Below, piece by piece: positions 7,466-16,872 of a stretch of 35,397 bases of DNA; position 1 is the stretch's first letter, and each line of letters opens with the position of its first letter. Under the pieces are notes generated by a model. The model was not told where the DNA came from, made no database searches, and saw only the letters and a list, made by a program, of their open reading frames with translations. This DNA comes from Clostridia bacterium. GTDB lineage: Bacteria > Bacillota > Peptococcia > DRI-13 > SM3-B62. The stretch is taken from NCBI GenBank assembly GCA_018433675.1, contig JAHDQS010000043.1, forward strand, positions 1 to 35,397. Reading direction: 5' to 3'. The translations under genes were made by a program, and so were the position numbers.

Positions 7466-8317
7466 ATGGATTATGCTTTAGAATTGGCGGATGTATCAAA
7501 AAAGTACGAGGGTTTTGCGCTGGAGCAAGTGAATATTAAGCTGTCCCGGGGATATATAATGGGGTTTATCGGAGAAAATGGAGCCGGTAAGACCACGACT
7601 ATCAAGCTTATCCTGGATTTGATCAAGAGGGATGCGGGAAGAATAAGTGTGTTGGGTAAAGACAACCTTACGGAATTAAGTCAGGTCAAGGAACACTTGG
7701 GGGTAGTGATGGAGGACAGTTATTTCCCGGACAACTTGACGGCAGTGAACGTCAACAGCATTTGTAAGAATCTATACAAAACCTGGGATGAGGCTAAGTA
7801 TGAATCCCTGCGGAAACAATTTTCCCTTCCGGGAGGGAAAATAATCAAGGAATACTCAAAAGGTATGAAAATGAAATTGTCTATTGCCGCGGCACTGTCT
7901 CACGGGACAAAACTTCTCATTCTGGATGAGGCTACCAGTGGCCTGGATCCTATCGTGCGTGAGGAAATACTGGATGTGTTTTTGGAATTCATTCAAGACG
8001 AGAAGAATTCCGTCTTTATGTCGTCGCACATCATCAGTGACTTGGAAAAAGCCTGCGATTATATTACCTTCATTCACCAAGGAAAAATCCTTTTTAGCCG
8101 GAACAAGGATGAATTGCTTGAGGATTATGGGGTTTTGAAGTGCTCGGAAGAAGAGTTTGCCGGGATTGATGCCTCGGCCGTCAAGGGATATCGAAAAAAC
8201 AGTTTTGGCGTAGAGGCTCTTGTTCTTAAAGACAAAATAAGAGGTAGAGTAACCATTGATCGGGCAAGTATCGAGGATATCATGCTTTACCATATTAAGG
8301 GGGCGAAAAGACAATGA
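7466..8317 (+). CDS. ABC transporter ATP-binding protein (YtrB-like)
   Basis: A 283-residue ATPase. Walker A GENGAGKTTT (about 36-45), signature YSKGMKMKLSIAAAL (about 129-143), Walker B KLLILDEATSGLD and the H-loop in MSSHIISDLE are all intact. The C-terminal 70 residues are a short divergent tail seen in exporter ATPases. AAAGGGGAG precedes the ATG. It sits between the regulator (3 nt gap) and the permease (4-nt overlap) and is expected to work with that permease in the membrane. Similar GntR-ABC sets respond to cell-wall-active compounds, but the substrate here cannot be read from the sequence. Confidence 0.92.
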   Translation: MDYALELADVSKKYEGFALEQVNIKLSRGYIMGFIGENGAGKTTTIKLILDLIKRDAGRISVLGKDNLTELSQVKEHLGVVMEDSYFPDNLTAVNVNSICKNLYKTWDEAKYESLRKQFSLPGGKIIKEYSKGMKMKLSIAAALSHGTKLLILDEATSGLDPIVREEILDVFLEFIQDEKNSVFMSSHIISDLEKACDYITFIHQGKILFSRNKDELLEDYGVLKCSEEEFAGIDASAVKGYRKNSFGVEALVLKDKIRGRVTIDRASIEDIMLYHIKGAKRQ

Positions 8318-8934
8318 GAGGACTCCTGATTAAGGACCTTATTAATTTGAAAAAGCAATACAGAGTTTTGCTGGTTATGTTCGTGTTTTACATTGTTGTT
8401 TCCCTTACCAGTGGGGACAATGCCTTTTTTGGCGGGGTTGTTTCTATCATGATGGTGATGCTTACTGTAACCTCGATGTCTTATGATGAGTATGCAAAAT
8501 GGGATAAATATGCCCTGACCATGCCTGTCTCCAGACGTGATTTGGTGCTCAGCAAGTACCTTTTGGGTTTGCTTCTATCCGGTGCTGCTTTTGTAATAAA
8601 TCTGCTGTATCAGGCATCAATGGAGTTGCCATACAAAGAAGCTCTAGGTATGGCGTTTTCGTTGGCCGGTGTCAGCATTCTATTTATATCGCTGGTCTTG
8701 CCTTTCCTTTTCAAGTACGGAATGGAAAAGGGTCGTTTGATAATGATGCTTGTTTTATTTATACCAACGGGAATTATTATGGTAGGAGCCAATATGATAC
8801 CTAAAATGGGGCTGACGTTGCCTGATCCGGATGTTCTAAACAGTCTGGTATATATCCTGCCGTTTGTTCTATTGATTATTGTAGCCGTTTCAATAATATC
8901 CTCTTTAAGAATCTATCAGAATAAGGAGTTTTAG
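8314..8934 (+). CDS. ABC-2 family permease partner
   Basis: A 206-residue membrane protein with about six hydrophobic helices (near residues 18-34, 36-52, 84-103, 111-131, 139-158 and 175-198). After the second helix is the motif DEYAKWDKYALTMPVSRRDLVLSKYLLGLL, shortened here as DEYAKWDKYALTMPVSR, typical of the ABC-2 permeases that partner YtrB-like ATPases. Its start overlaps the ATPase stop by 4 nt, so the pair is translationally coupled. It is presumably the membrane half of the exporter. No clear terminator is seen between its stop and the next promoter at 8980. Confidence 0.85.
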   Translation: MRGLLIKDLINLKKQYRVLLVMFVFYIVVSLTSGDNAFFGGVVSIMMVMLTVTSMSYDEYAKWDKYALTMPVSRRDLVLSKYLLGLLLSGAAFVINLLYQASMELPYKEALGMAFSLAGVSILFISLVLPFLFKYGMEKGRLIMMLVLFIPTGIIMVGANMIPKMGLTLPDPDVLNSLVYILPFVLLIIVAVSIISSLRIYQNKEF

Positions 8935-8979
8935 CATCCTTGTATACAGGTGTGCATATATTGAAGTATGCGGGCATCA

Positions 8980-9008
8980 TTGCAAAATAAAGCGTTGTAT
9001 GCTATAAT
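8980..9008 (+). promoter_or_regulatory. Sigma-A promoter of the riboswitch-aminomutase transcript
   Basis: TTGCAA (8980-8985), a 17-nt spacer and a perfect TATAAT (9003-9008). The start point would be near 9015, just ahead of the riboswitch aptamer. Confidence 0.75.
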
Positions 9009-9032
9009 GATAAACAAATCACCGTGGATTTA

Positions 9033-9144
9033 ATGCCGAGTCCGGTCCCGCGACCGGAGTGGGGGACCCAGAATTTGGGGTGAATCCGGCTTTGCCGGTA
9101 GGGCAGTCCCCTTGCCCGAACCCGTCAGCTAACCTCGCAGGCAT
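9033..9144 (+). promoter_or_regulatory. c-di-AMP riboswitch (ydaO/yuaA class) aptamer
   Basis: The conserved ydaO blocks occur in order: GCCGAGTCC, GGGGGACCCA, TTGGGGTGAATCC, GTAGGG, CCCGAACCCGTCAGCTAACC and CTCGCAGGC. The closing helix P1 is ATGCC (9033-9037) with GGCAT (9140-9144); internal hairpins CCGGT/ACCGG and CCGGC/GCCGG are intact. The class binds the second messenger c-di-AMP and usually switches genes off for potassium uptake, osmolyte supply and wall remodelling. Here it precedes a predicted glutamate 2,3-aminomutase. It is not a cobalamin riboswitch despite the radical-SAM gene downstream. Confidence 0.93.
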
Positions 9145-9217
9145 GTTGGGGAGGGTACAACATCAAAAAATAAGGATGACCCTCTTCGTTTGTGGTTAAA
9201 AAAAAGAACAAGGAGGG
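9143..9217 (+). promoter_or_regulatory. Riboswitch expression platform with competing pairings
   Basis: ATGTTG (9143-9148), which shares two bases with P1, can pair with CAACAT (9158-9163), holding GAGGGT (9151-9156) in the loop. Alternatively GAGGGT pairs with ACCCTC (9179-9184), a stem followed by TTCGTTT, a weak terminator-like tail. The same CCCTC (9180-9184) can also pair with GAGGG of the ribosome binding site (9213-9217). Whether control is by termination or by translation is not settled by the sequence. Confidence 0.5.
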
Positions 9218-9223
9218 ATTTTT

Positions 9224-10495
9224 TTGTCTAGGGAAGGTTATATAAGCACTGAATCGCCGGAAGAAAAACGCGAAATATCTTTACGCAGAGCCGAGGGGCT
9301 CAAGAGGGAAATTGCTGATTATCTTAGTATAGAGAAAAATATTGAAACGGGAATGAGATTTCATGAGCGCAGCGTGCGCAATAGGGAGCGTATTTTGGAA
9401 TATTTTGGGGCAGATGAGCAGAGCTGGGATAATTGGAAGTGGCAGATGAAAAACCGTGTCGGTGACGTGGAGACATTGGCTTCAATATTAAATCTGAGCG
9501 AGCTGGAAATACATGCGATCAAGAGGGCTTCAAAACAGCTTCGTTGGGCTATTTCCCCGTATTATCTCAGTTTGATTGATTTTGAGAATCATGAGGAATC
9601 ACCTATTTACATGCAGTCTGTTCCCAGTTTACTCGAGCTAAAGGATAACCAAAGTGAGGATGATCCGATGGGAGAAGAAACGACTAATCCGGCTCCTCGT
9701 ATTACACGCCGTTATCCCGATAGATTGATTATCAATGTAACCAACCAATGTGGGATGTACTGCCGGCATTGTCAGCGTCGCAGGAACTTCGGCGAGACCG
9801 ACAGGCATGCGGCTCACGAGGATTTGGAAGCCGCTTTGCAGTACATTAGGGAAAACCCTGAGATAAGGGATGTACTTGTAACCGGCGGGGATGCCTTCAT
9901 GCTAAGCGATAAGGAGATTGATTGGCTCTTAGGGGAATTGGATGCCATTGAGCATGTGGAAATCAAGCGTCTCGGGACGAGAGCGCCGGTGACTATTCCG
10001 CAGAGGGTCACACCTGAGCTTTGCCGGATACTGAAAAAATATCCTCCTCTCTATATCAATACACAGTTTAATTCGCCTATGGAGGTTACTCCGGAAGCCA
10101 AGAAGGCTTGTGATATGTTAGTTGAAGCGGGAGTTATTTTGGGTAACCAGGCTGTCTTACTTAAAGGAATAAATGATGACCACAATGTGATGAAGAAGCT
10201 TAATCAGGAACTTTTAAAGATAAGGGTACGTCCTTACTATATCTTCCATGCCAAAGAGGTCAAGGGCACGACTCATTTCATTGCTCCGGTGCAGAAGGGT
10301 CTGGAGATCATGAAGCATTTGCGCGGTTACACGTCAGGCTTGGCTATACCAACTTATATTATCAATGCGCCGGGCGGCTATGGTAAGACACCGGTCAATC
10401 CGGAATACGTGCTGTCTCTCGATGAGAAAGAGGTTGTAATCCGTACCTGGCAGGGTAAGACCTTCCACTACCCTAACCATACCTTTGAGAAGTAG
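9224..10495 (+). CDS. eam: Glutamate 2,3-aminomutase (radical SAM, PLP)
   Basis: A 423-residue radical-SAM enzyme of the lysine 2,3-aminomutase family. The iron-sulfur motif CGMYCRHC (Cys176, 180, 183) and the PLP lysine (Lys388 in PGGYGKTPV) are present. In lysine 2,3-aminomutase two Asp residues (Asp293 and Asp330 in the clostridial enzyme) bind the substrate's distal amino group. Here the same places are Lys344 (IFHAKEV) and Asn381 (YIINAPGG), the pair reported for Clostridioides difficile glutamate 2,3-aminomutase (Lys332/Asn369, same 37-residue spacing). It should therefore convert L-glutamate to beta-glutamate, a compatible solute. The start is TTG with AGGAGGG seven bases upstream. It is a single gene behind a c-di-AMP riboswitch. 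The reaction is inferred from the pocket residues. Confidence 0.88.
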   Translation: MSREGYISTESPEEKREISLRRAEGLKREIADYLSIEKNIETGMRFHERSVRNRERILEYFGADEQSWDNWKWQMKNRVGDVETLASILNLSELEIHAIKRASKQLRWAISPYYLSLIDFENHEESPIYMQSVPSLLELKDNQSEDDPMGEETTNPAPRITRRYPDRLIINVTNQCGMYCRHCQRRRNFGETDRHAAHEDLEAALQYIRENPEIRDVLVTGGDAFMLSDKEIDWLLGELDAIEHVEIKRLGTRAPVTIPQRVTPELCRILKKYPPLYINTQFNSPMEVTPEAKKACDMLVEAGVILGNQAVLLKGINDDHNVMKKLNQELLKIRVRPYYIFHAKEVKGTTHFIAPVQKGLEIMKHLRGYTSGLAIPTYIINAPGGYGKTPVNPEYVLSLDEKEVVIRTWQGKTFHYPNHTFEK

Positions 10496-10532
10496 TGGTT
10501 TAATGGGTGAAACTTGACTTATGTATAACTGA

Positions 10533-10566
10533 AGGGCATCCTTTCCGGGGATGTCCTCGTTTATTG
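10533..10566 (+). terminator. Probable terminator of the aminomutase transcript
   Basis: A 9-bp stem including one G-U pair (AGGGCATCC at 10533-10541 with GGATGTCCT at 10549-10557), a 7-nt loop, then CGTTTATT. The T tract is weak, but the position 40 nt after the stop codon is right. Confidence 0.5.
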
Positions 10567-10642
10567 TGAATGCAACAAGGTTCCCGAGGCCTAACAGCTA
10601 TCTTTAACATACATTCGGCAAGTTACGTATTACAGTTGGGTA

Positions 10643-10671
10643 TTGCAGTTCGGAGAAAAAATACATACAAT
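10643..10671 (+). promoter_or_regulatory. Sigma-A-type promoter for the activase gene
   Basis: TTGCAG (10643-10648), 17 nt, TACAAT (10666-10671). It lies 75 nt before the ATG of the large activase gene. The leader contains AAGGAGG (10713-10719) unusually far (27 nt) from the ATG, with a small hairpin CAGC/GCTG (10726-10739) in between that could shorten the distance. Confidence 0.55.
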
Positions 10672-10746
10672 AGAAGTATTAACAATAAGTCATGATGCTG
10701 TATTTGTTGGCCAAGGAGGTGAATACAGCGTAATAGCTGCAGTGCT

Positions 10747-13700
10747 ATGGAAAACACCTATCATGCTGGCATTGATATTGGTTCTACAACGATTAAGGTA
10801 GTTATCCTAAATGGTAATAAAGATTTGGTTTACAGCAAATACGAAAGGCATTATGCAGATATCAAGCAAAAGCTTCAGCATATACTTTTTGATGCATATA
10901 GCATTTTGAAAAATGTCGAAATGACGGTGATGATTACCGGTTCCGGCGGGATGGGTATTGCCAAAAGTATTGGCGTTCCCTTTACGCAAGAAGTCATTGC
11001 CGCCACCAAGGCGATCAAAACCCATTATCCCCAAACAGACGTGGCGATCGAATTGGGAGGCGAAGATGCTAAAATAACCTATTTTAAAAATGGGGTCGAG
11101 CAGAGGATGAACGGTGTTTGTGCTGGGGGAACCGGTTCGTTCATCGATCAAATGGCCTCCCTGCTTAAGGTTGATGCGAACGGCCTTAACGAACTCGCCA
11201 AGAACTATAAGATGCTGTATCCTATCGCGGCCAGGTGCGGGGTGTTTGCCAAGACCGACGTCCAGCCCTTGTTGAATGAAGGAGCAGCCAAAGAAAATAT
11301 TGCCGCCTCAATATTGCAGGCTGTTGTCATCCAGACAATCAGTGGGCTGGCATGCGGACGCCCCATTAGGGGAAACGTGGCCTTTTTGGGAGGACCACTG
11401 TTTTTCATGTCAGAATTGAGGAAACGTTTTATAGAAACCTTAAAATTACAGCCAAGCCAAATCATCTTTCCCGAGAATTCGCAGCTTTACGTGGCGATTG
11501 GCGCTGCCTTGTCTTCGGAAGGCGAAAAAGCGGTGCATCTCAGTTCCTTACTGAACAGGATGGAGAAGATCGGCAGGGTCAGTCTGGATGAATCATACAG
11601 ATTGCCTCCGCTGTTTGCCGATGATCATGAATATCAAGAATTCAAAGCAAGACATAGTCAAAACTCAGTAAAAAGAAGAGAATTGTCTTCCTTTGCAGGA
11701 GAGTGTTTTCTGGGAATAGATGCCGGGTCTACCACTACAAAAGCAGCTCTCATCGATAAGGACGGGACGCTTTTATATACCCATTATGGCAGCAATGAAG
11801 GCAGTCCCTTGAACTCTACGATTGAAGCCTTGAAGGGATTATATCGGCAATTACCGGCAGGGGCGAAAATAGTTAATTCAGCCGTTACCGGGTACGGTGA
11901 AGGCTTAATAAAAGAGGCCTTAAAGGTTGATATCGGTGAGATAGAAACCATAGCCCATTACAAGGCTGCGGAATTCTTTTGTCCGGCAGTGGATTTCATC
12001 CTTGATATCGGCGGTCAGGATATGAAGTGTCTACAGATCAAGGAAGGGGTTATCGACAGTATACTCTTAAATGAGGCCTGTTCTTCCGGTTGTGGTTCGT
12101 TCCTTGATACGTTTGCCAGCTCGTTGGGAATAGGTATTGAAGATTTTGCTGCAGCAGCCCTGAAGGCAAAAAAACCGGTTGATCTTGGTTCAAGGTGTAC
12201 TGTGTTCATGAACTCCCGAGTCAAACAGGCTCAAAAAGAGGGGGCGACGGTCGGAGAGATTTCCGCCGGTCTTTCTTATTCGGTAATAAAAAATGCCTTG
12301 TTTAAGGTAATAAAATTGAAGGATCCTCAAGAGCTTGGAGGTAAGATTGTTCTCCAGGGCGGTACCTTCTATAATGATGCGGTCCTCAGAAGCTTTGAAA
12401 ACTCAGCGGAAAGAGAAGCCATTAGACCGGATATTGCGGGAATTATGGGTGCTTTCGGTTCCGCTTTGATTGCTAAGGAAAGATATATTAAGGGTTATCA
12501 GACAAGCCTGTTAGACAGATGCGAGCTGGAGGAGTTCGAGATTAAAACGACTATTTCAAGGTGTGGTTTGTGTTCGAACAATTGCTTGCTAACGATAAAT
12601 GAGTTCAAAGACGGTGAAAAATATATTTCCGGCAACAGGTGTGAAAAAGGGGCGGGAAAATGGAAGAAAGAAAACGATTTACCCAACCTTTTTCAGTACA
12701 AATATCGCAGAATCTTTGGCTACAAACCCTTGCCGTCCTCTGTGGCAAAAAGGGGCAGTGTGGGGATACCCAGGGTGCTAAACCTATATGAGAATTATCC
12801 CTTCTGGTTCACATTTTTTACGGAATTAGGCTTTAGAGTCCTGCTTTCGGATAGAACCTCACATGCCATTTATGAGAAAGGAATGGAAACTATTCCTTCC
12901 GAGTCGGTATGCTATCCGGCGAAGCTCGTTCACGGCCATGTCACAAACCTTGTGGAAAAGGGTGTCGATTTTATTTTTTATCCTTGCATTACCCATGAAC
13001 AGAAGGAACAGCCGGAAGCAGACAACCACTTCAACTGTCCGATAGTTATTTCCTATCCCGAGGTCATTAAAAATAACCTTGATATCCTGCGAGAAAAAGA
13101 CATTCTGTATCTGAAGCCCTTTTTGCCCTATGATGATCAGAAACGGTTAACGCAAAGAATATATGAGGAATTAGGGGTATTCAATATCAGCATGGATGAG
13201 GTTAAAGCAAGCGTTGAAAAGGCTTATCGGGAACAAGAAGCCTTTAAAAGGGATATTCAAGAAGCCGGGGAAGAAACCCTCAAGCTTATCAGAGAAAAGG
13301 GGCTTCGCGGCGTTGTGCTTGCCGGCAGGCCTTATCATATCGACCCGGAGATCAATCACGGCATTCCGGAGATGATCAATACATTAGGGATGGCCGTACT
13401 AACCGAAGATTCTGTGGCGCATCTGGGAAAGGTTGATAGACCTTTGCGCGTGGTGGATCAATGGGCCTATCACTCAAGACTATATGCCGCAGCCAGCTTT
13501 GTAGCCAAGCAAAAAGATATAGAGCTGGTACAGCTGAATTCCTTTGGTTGTGGTTTAGATGCCATCACTACCGACCAGGTGCAGGAGATTATGCACGATA
13601 ATTCAAAAATATACACAACCCTTAAAATTGACGAGGTTAACAATTTAGGGGCTGCCAGAATAAGGCTGCGTTCTTTGAAGGCTGCTGTGAGGGAAAGGGA

Positions 13701-15039
13701 AGAAAAAGGGCTTCAGCCTCGGAAAATAAGGGGAAGGCATAAAGTCAGGAAGTTTACGGAGGAGATGAAGAAAAAGCATACCATTCTTGCTCCCGAAATG
13801 TCTCCGATACATTTTCAATTTTTAGAAGAGGCGTTCAGATTGGCCGGATACAATCTGGAGATTCTGCCGCCTATAGACCGAAAGGCCATAGACGAAGGTT
13901 TGAAGCATGTCAACAATGATTCTTGTTATCCCTCTATCATTGTGATTGGACAACTCATGTCCGCCCTAAAATCTGGAAGGTACGATTTGGATAATACCTC
14001 GGTGATGATTTCCCAAACCGGCGGTGGCTGTAGGGCAACCAATTATATTGCTTTGCTGAGAAAAGCCTTGAGGGATGCCGGCTTAGAGAAGATACCCGTT
14101 ATTTCCATCAATGCAAACGGGATGGAGAAGAACCCAGGCTTTAAATTCACCTTTAAGTTACTGGATAGGGCTATGATGGCCTTGGTTTACGGCGATTTGC
14201 TGATGAACGTGCTGTATCGGGTCAGACCTTACGAGAAATTCAAAGGTTCCGCCGACAGACTCTATGATAAATGGGTCGTTATCTGCAAAAACTCTCTTAA
14301 GGGTTTCGGCAAGAAGCAGTTTAGGAGAAATATCAAGGCTATAGTCAAGGAATTTGACGAACTGGAAATTACCAACGAGGTAAAACCAAGGGTAGGATTG
14401 GTAGGGGAAATCCTGGTTAAGTTTCATCCGACGGCGAACAATGAAGTTGTTAAGCTGGTAGAAACCGAGGGTGCGGAAGCAGTAATGCCGGGTTTGGTTG
14501 ACTTTTTACTGTACTGCCTGTATTATCAAGACTTCAAGTATAAATATCTGGCAGGAACCAAAAAAGCCCAGCTCATAGCGTTTTCAACCATTAAGCTGAT
14601 AGAGGGGTACAGGGGCGCGTTAAGAAGGGCTTTAGAGAACAGCAATAGGTTTTGGGCACCTCAGAGCATACAACATTTAGGCCAAGAGGCCTCAAAGGTC
14701 TTGTCTTTAGGACACCAAACCGGAGAGGGCTGGTTCTTGACCGGGGAGATGATCGAGTTGATCCAAAGCGGGGTCAAAAACATCATTTGTATGCAGCCCT
14801 TTGCCTGTCTTCCTAACCATGTGACAGGGAAAGGTATGATAAAAGAGATCAGAAGGGTTTATCCGGGAGCAAACATCGTAGCTATCGATTTTGACCCAGG
14901 GGCCAGTGAAGTAAATCAGTTAAACAGGATCAAGCTGATGATTTCCACAGCCTTTGATAATATTGCGAAAAGTGAGGAAGGTACGAATAAAGTTAAAGGC
15001 AAAAGGTTTTTCAAAAAAGTGAAGGAGTCAATCGAATAG
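10747..15039 (+). CDS. Giant 2-hydroxyacyl-CoA dehydratase activase-like protein (double BadF domain, DUF2229, HgdB-like)
   Basis: A 1430-residue protein. Residues about 5-265 form a first ASKHA ATPase/activase domain ([11 protein letters not shown]; Cys in [10 protein letters not shown] at 125; [10 protein letters not shown]). Residues about 318-590 form a second ([33 protein letters not shown]). A four-Cys cluster ([11 protein letters not shown]) lies near 605-635, then a DUF2229 domain (about 670-880) and a C-terminal part related to dehydratase subunits, with the conserved NNDSCYPS and GGGCRATNY. Activases use ATP and a 4Fe-4S cluster held by the GxC motifs to drive electrons at very low potential into a partner. 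This fused architecture is widespread in anaerobes, but its substrate is unknown. The next gene starts 3 nt after its stop. Confidence 0.88.
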   Translation: MENTYHAGIDIGSTTIKVVILNGNKDLVYSKYERHYADIKQKLQHILFDAYSILKNVEMTVMITGSGGMGIAKSIGVPFTQEVIAATKAIKTHYPQTDVAIELGGEDAKITYFKNGVEQRMNGVCAGGTGSFIDQMASLLKVDANGLNELAKNYKMLYPIAARCGVFAKTDVQPLLNEGAAKENIAASILQAVVIQTISGLACGRPIRGNVAFLGGPLFFMSELRKRFIETLKLQPSQIIFPENSQLYVAIGAALSSEGEKAVHLSSLLNRMEKIGRVSLDESYRLPPLFADDHEYQEFKARHSQNSVKRRELSSFAGECFLGIDAGSTTTKAALIDKDGTLLYTHYGSNEGSPLNSTIEALKGLYRQLPAGAKIVNSAVTGYGEGLIKEALKVDIGEIETIAHYKAAEFFCPAVDFILDIGGQDMKCLQIKEGVIDSILLNEACSSGCGSFLDTFASSLGIGIEDFAAAALKAKKPVDLGSRCTVFMNSRVKQAQKEGATVGEISAGLSYSVIKNALFKVIKLKDPQELGGKIVLQGGTFYNDAVLRSFENSAEREAIRPDIAGIMGAFGSALIAKERYIKGYQTSLLDRCELEEFEIKTTISRCGLCSNNCLLTINEFKDGEKYISGNRCEKGAGKWKKENDLPNLFQYKYRRIFGYKPLPSSVAKRGSVGIPRVLNLYENYPFWFTFFTELGFRVLLSDRTSHAIYEKGMETIPSESVCYPAKLVHGHVTNLVEKGVDFIFYPCITHEQKEQPEADNHFNCPIVISYPEVIKNNLDILREKDILYLKPFLPYDDQKRLTQRIYEELGVFNISMDEVKASVEKAYREQEAFKRDIQEAGEETLKLIREKGLRGVVLAGRPYHIDPEINHGIPEMINTLGMAVLTEDSVAHLGKVDRPLRVVDQWAYHSRLYAAASFVAKQKDIELVQLNSFGCGLDAITTDQVQEIMHDNSKIYTTLKIDEVNNLGAARIRLRSLKAAVREREEKGLQPRKIRGRHKVRKFTEEMKKKHTILAPEMSPIHFQFLEEAFRLAGYNLEILPPIDRKAIDEGLKHVNNDSCYPSIIVIGQLMSALKSGRYDLDNTSVMISQTGGGCRATNYIALLRKALRDAGLEKIPVISINANGMEKNPGFKFTFKLLDRAMMALVYGDLLMNVLYRVRPYEKFKGSADRLYDKWVVICKNSLKGFGKKQFRRNIKAIVKEFDELEITNEVKPRVGLVGEILVKFHPTANNEVVKLVETEGAEAVMPGLVDFLLYCLYYQDFKYKYLAGTKKAQLIAFSTIKLIEGYRGALRRALENSNRFWAPQSIQHLGQEASKVLSLGHQTGEGWFLTGEMIELIQSGVKNIICMQPFACLPNHVTGKGMIKEIRRVYPGANIVAIDFDPGASEVNQLNRIKLMISTAFDNIAKSEEGTNKVKGKRFFKKVKESIE

Positions 15040-15042
15040 GGG

Positions 15043-15957
15043 ATGATAGTTTTCAATGAGATAGAAATAAAAGATAAGCAATGGATAGAGCCAATTTTAA
15101 CTAAAGCAGACTTGCGCGGCTGCCACTACAATTTCACTAATCTTTTTGCCTGGGCGGGAGTGTATGATTACAGGATAGCAGAACTAGAGGGACACCTTGT
15201 TGTTAAAGGTGAACTTGCTGACGGCACATGCTATTACTTTTACCCTGTCGCAGGGGCCAAAAGTCAAAGTACTCTTGCGTTGCTAGCGGAAATGAAAAAA
15301 AATGCGGCAGAACAGGGACATGAGCTGCTCATGTATGGACTGTCGATGCAAAATGTTGATGAACTTAAAAAGATGTTTCCTGACGGTTTTGAGTTTCAGG
15401 AGATGAGGGACAGCTTTGATTATGTATACCTGTTGGAAAAATTGGTCACTCTATCCGGGAGAAAACTCCAGGCTAAACGAAACCATATCAATCGTTTTAA
15501 GGCTAGTAACAATTGGAGTTTTGAACTCATTACCCCCGAAAACTTGGGTGAGTGCTGGGAAATGAATAAAAAGTGGTGTAAACTGCATGGCTGCGACGAA
15601 GATCAGCAATTGGACGATGAGAACTGCGCGGTGCGGCGATGCTTTAAACACTATACGGAGCTTGGACTGGAAGGAGGTCTTTTGCGCGTCGACGGGCAAG
15701 TAGTGGCCTTTACAATGGGTGATAGGCTGAACTCCGATACTTATGACGTGCATGTTGAGAAGGCCTTTGCGGAGATACAGGGTGCTTACCAGATGATCAA
15801 CCGGGAATTTGCCGCCTATATCCAGAACAAGTATCCGGAAATAGTTTATGTCAATCGGGAAGAGGACATGGGGATGTCGGGATTACGTGAAGCCAAACTT
15901 TCTTATCGCCCAATCAGACTTGAGGAGAAATTTCTGGCAAAATACGTTGGCGCTTAG
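15043..15957 (+). CDS. DUF2156 protein (phosphatidylglycerol lysyltransferase C-terminal-like, GNAT fold)
   Basis: A 304-residue soluble protein of the DUF2156/LPG_synthase_C type. Typical segments are CHYNFTNLFAW (about 24-34), RKLQAKRNHINRF near 140-152, and the C-terminal VEKAFAEIQGAYQMINREFA and YVNREEDMGMSGLREAKLSY, which form the acyl- or aminoacyl-transferase fold. There are no membrane helices, so it is not a full MprF-like enzyme. Its ATG lies 3 nt after the stop of the giant activase gene, so the two are very likely co-transcribed. What it transfers, and to what, is not known; stand-alone members are uncharacterised. Confidence 0.8.
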   Translation: MIVFNEIEIKDKQWIEPILTKADLRGCHYNFTNLFAWAGVYDYRIAELEGHLVVKGELADGTCYYFYPVAGAKSQSTLALLAEMKKNAAEQGHELLMYGLSMQNVDELKKMFPDGFEFQEMRDSFDYVYLLEKLVTLSGRKLQAKRNHINRFKASNNWSFELITPENLGECWEMNKKWCKLHGCDEDQQLDDENCAVRRCFKHYTELGLEGGLLRVDGQVVAFTMGDRLNSDTYDVHVEKAFAEIQGAYQMINREFAAYIQNKYPEIVYVNREEDMGMSGLREAKLSYRPIRLEEKFLAKYVGA

Positions 15958-15978
15958 GCTACGAGGGGGAACGGCAAT

Positions 15979-16872
15979 TTGTGTGAGTATGAAATAAGGC
16001 CGGCTCAAGCAGGCGAGGAGAAAAGACAAAAGGAGATTTGGAAAAGGTGCTTCCGGGATAGCGATGAGTTTATAGAGTTTTTTTACACAAAACGATACAG
16101 TCCAGAGAAAACCATGGTCTTGCTCCAAAACGGAGTAATTGCCTCAATGCTGACAATGATGCCGGTTACGGTAACAAGTACCGGCGGAGTGGGTTTTCCT
16201 GCTACGATGCTTTATGCCATCGCTACCCATCCTGATTACCGGCAGAGAGGGTTAGCCAACAGTTTGATGGATTTTACCCATCAATACTTGAGGCAAAATA
16301 ATTGCCCTTTTTCTGTCCTTGTGCCGGCAGAAAAAGGGCTTTTTGATTTTTACCGCAGACAGGGATATCAGGAAGGTTTTGGTGTCAGGGAAACCGTGCT
16401 TGCCGGGGAAAGTCTGGCCAGGGTTTTAATGACTGAGAATTGCCAAGGCAAGCTTACAGAAATCGACCCCCAAGAATATAACAGACGGAGAAATCTGCTT
16501 TTGGGGGGGAGTTTTCATATTTCGTATTCTGTTGAGAAAATAGTCTATCAACAAAAGCTTTCCAGACGTTCCGGCTCCGATATTTATGGTTTGGAAATCG
16601 GCGGTAACAAAGGCTGTGCCGCCGTTGAAAGAATTGCTGCCGATAGCATAATAGTCAAGGAGATGTTGATCGCAGATGAAGACTTATTGGCAGCCTTGAG
16701 GTGTTTGGCACAAAAGCTGCCGGCCACCCGGTACGTTATACGTACGCCAATATTTTGGGGGGAGGAATGGCAAGGTGCTGTGCGGCCTTTTGGGATGATT
16801 AAGGCCTTGCGTAAAAAGGTCTTGCCCCTTAAAGATGATGGTATGGGGTACTTAGGCTTAGCTTTTGACTAA
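15979..16872 (+). CDS. GNAT-family N-acetyltransferase (Eis-like N-terminal domain)
   Basis: A 297-residue protein. The acetyl-CoA-binding motif is visible as ATHPDYRQRGLANSLMDF (about residues 75-92), followed by LVPAEKGLFDFYRRQGYQ, the C-terminal motif of the fold. The remaining 150 residues resemble the second half of Eis-type acetyltransferases, but the sterol-carrier-like third domain is missing, so it is shorter than the usual 400 residues. The start is TTG, preceded by GAGGGGGAA. It follows the DUF2156 gene by 21 nt and is probably in the same operon. Its 3' end overlaps the convergent phoU gene by 44 nt. The substrate is unknown. Confidence 0.78.
   Translation: MCEYEIRPAQAGEEKRQKEIWKRCFRDSDEFIEFFYTKRYSPEKTMVLLQNGVIASMLTMMPVTVTSTGGVGFPATMLYAIATHPDYRQRGLANSLMDFTHQYLRQNNCPFSVLVPAEKGLFDFYRRQGYQEGFGVRETVLAGESLARVLMTENCQGKLTEIDPQEYNRRRNLLLGGSFHISYSVEKIVYQQKLSRRSGSDIYGLEIGGNKGCAAVERIAADSIIVKEMLIADEDLLAALRCLAQKLPATRYVIRTPIFWGEEWQGAVRPFGMIKALRKKVLPLKDDGMGYLGLAFD

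Noticed and set aside
9030-9170. Cobalamin or SAM riboswitch
   Set aside because: There is no cobalamin box or SAM-box core. The ordered blocks GGGGGACCCA, GGGGTGAATCC and CCGTCAGCTAACC are those of the ydaO class.
9224-10495. Lysine 2,3-aminomutase as the product
   Set aside because: The two Asp residues that bind the lysine side-chain amino group are Lys344 and Asn381 here, as in glutamate 2,3-aminomutase.
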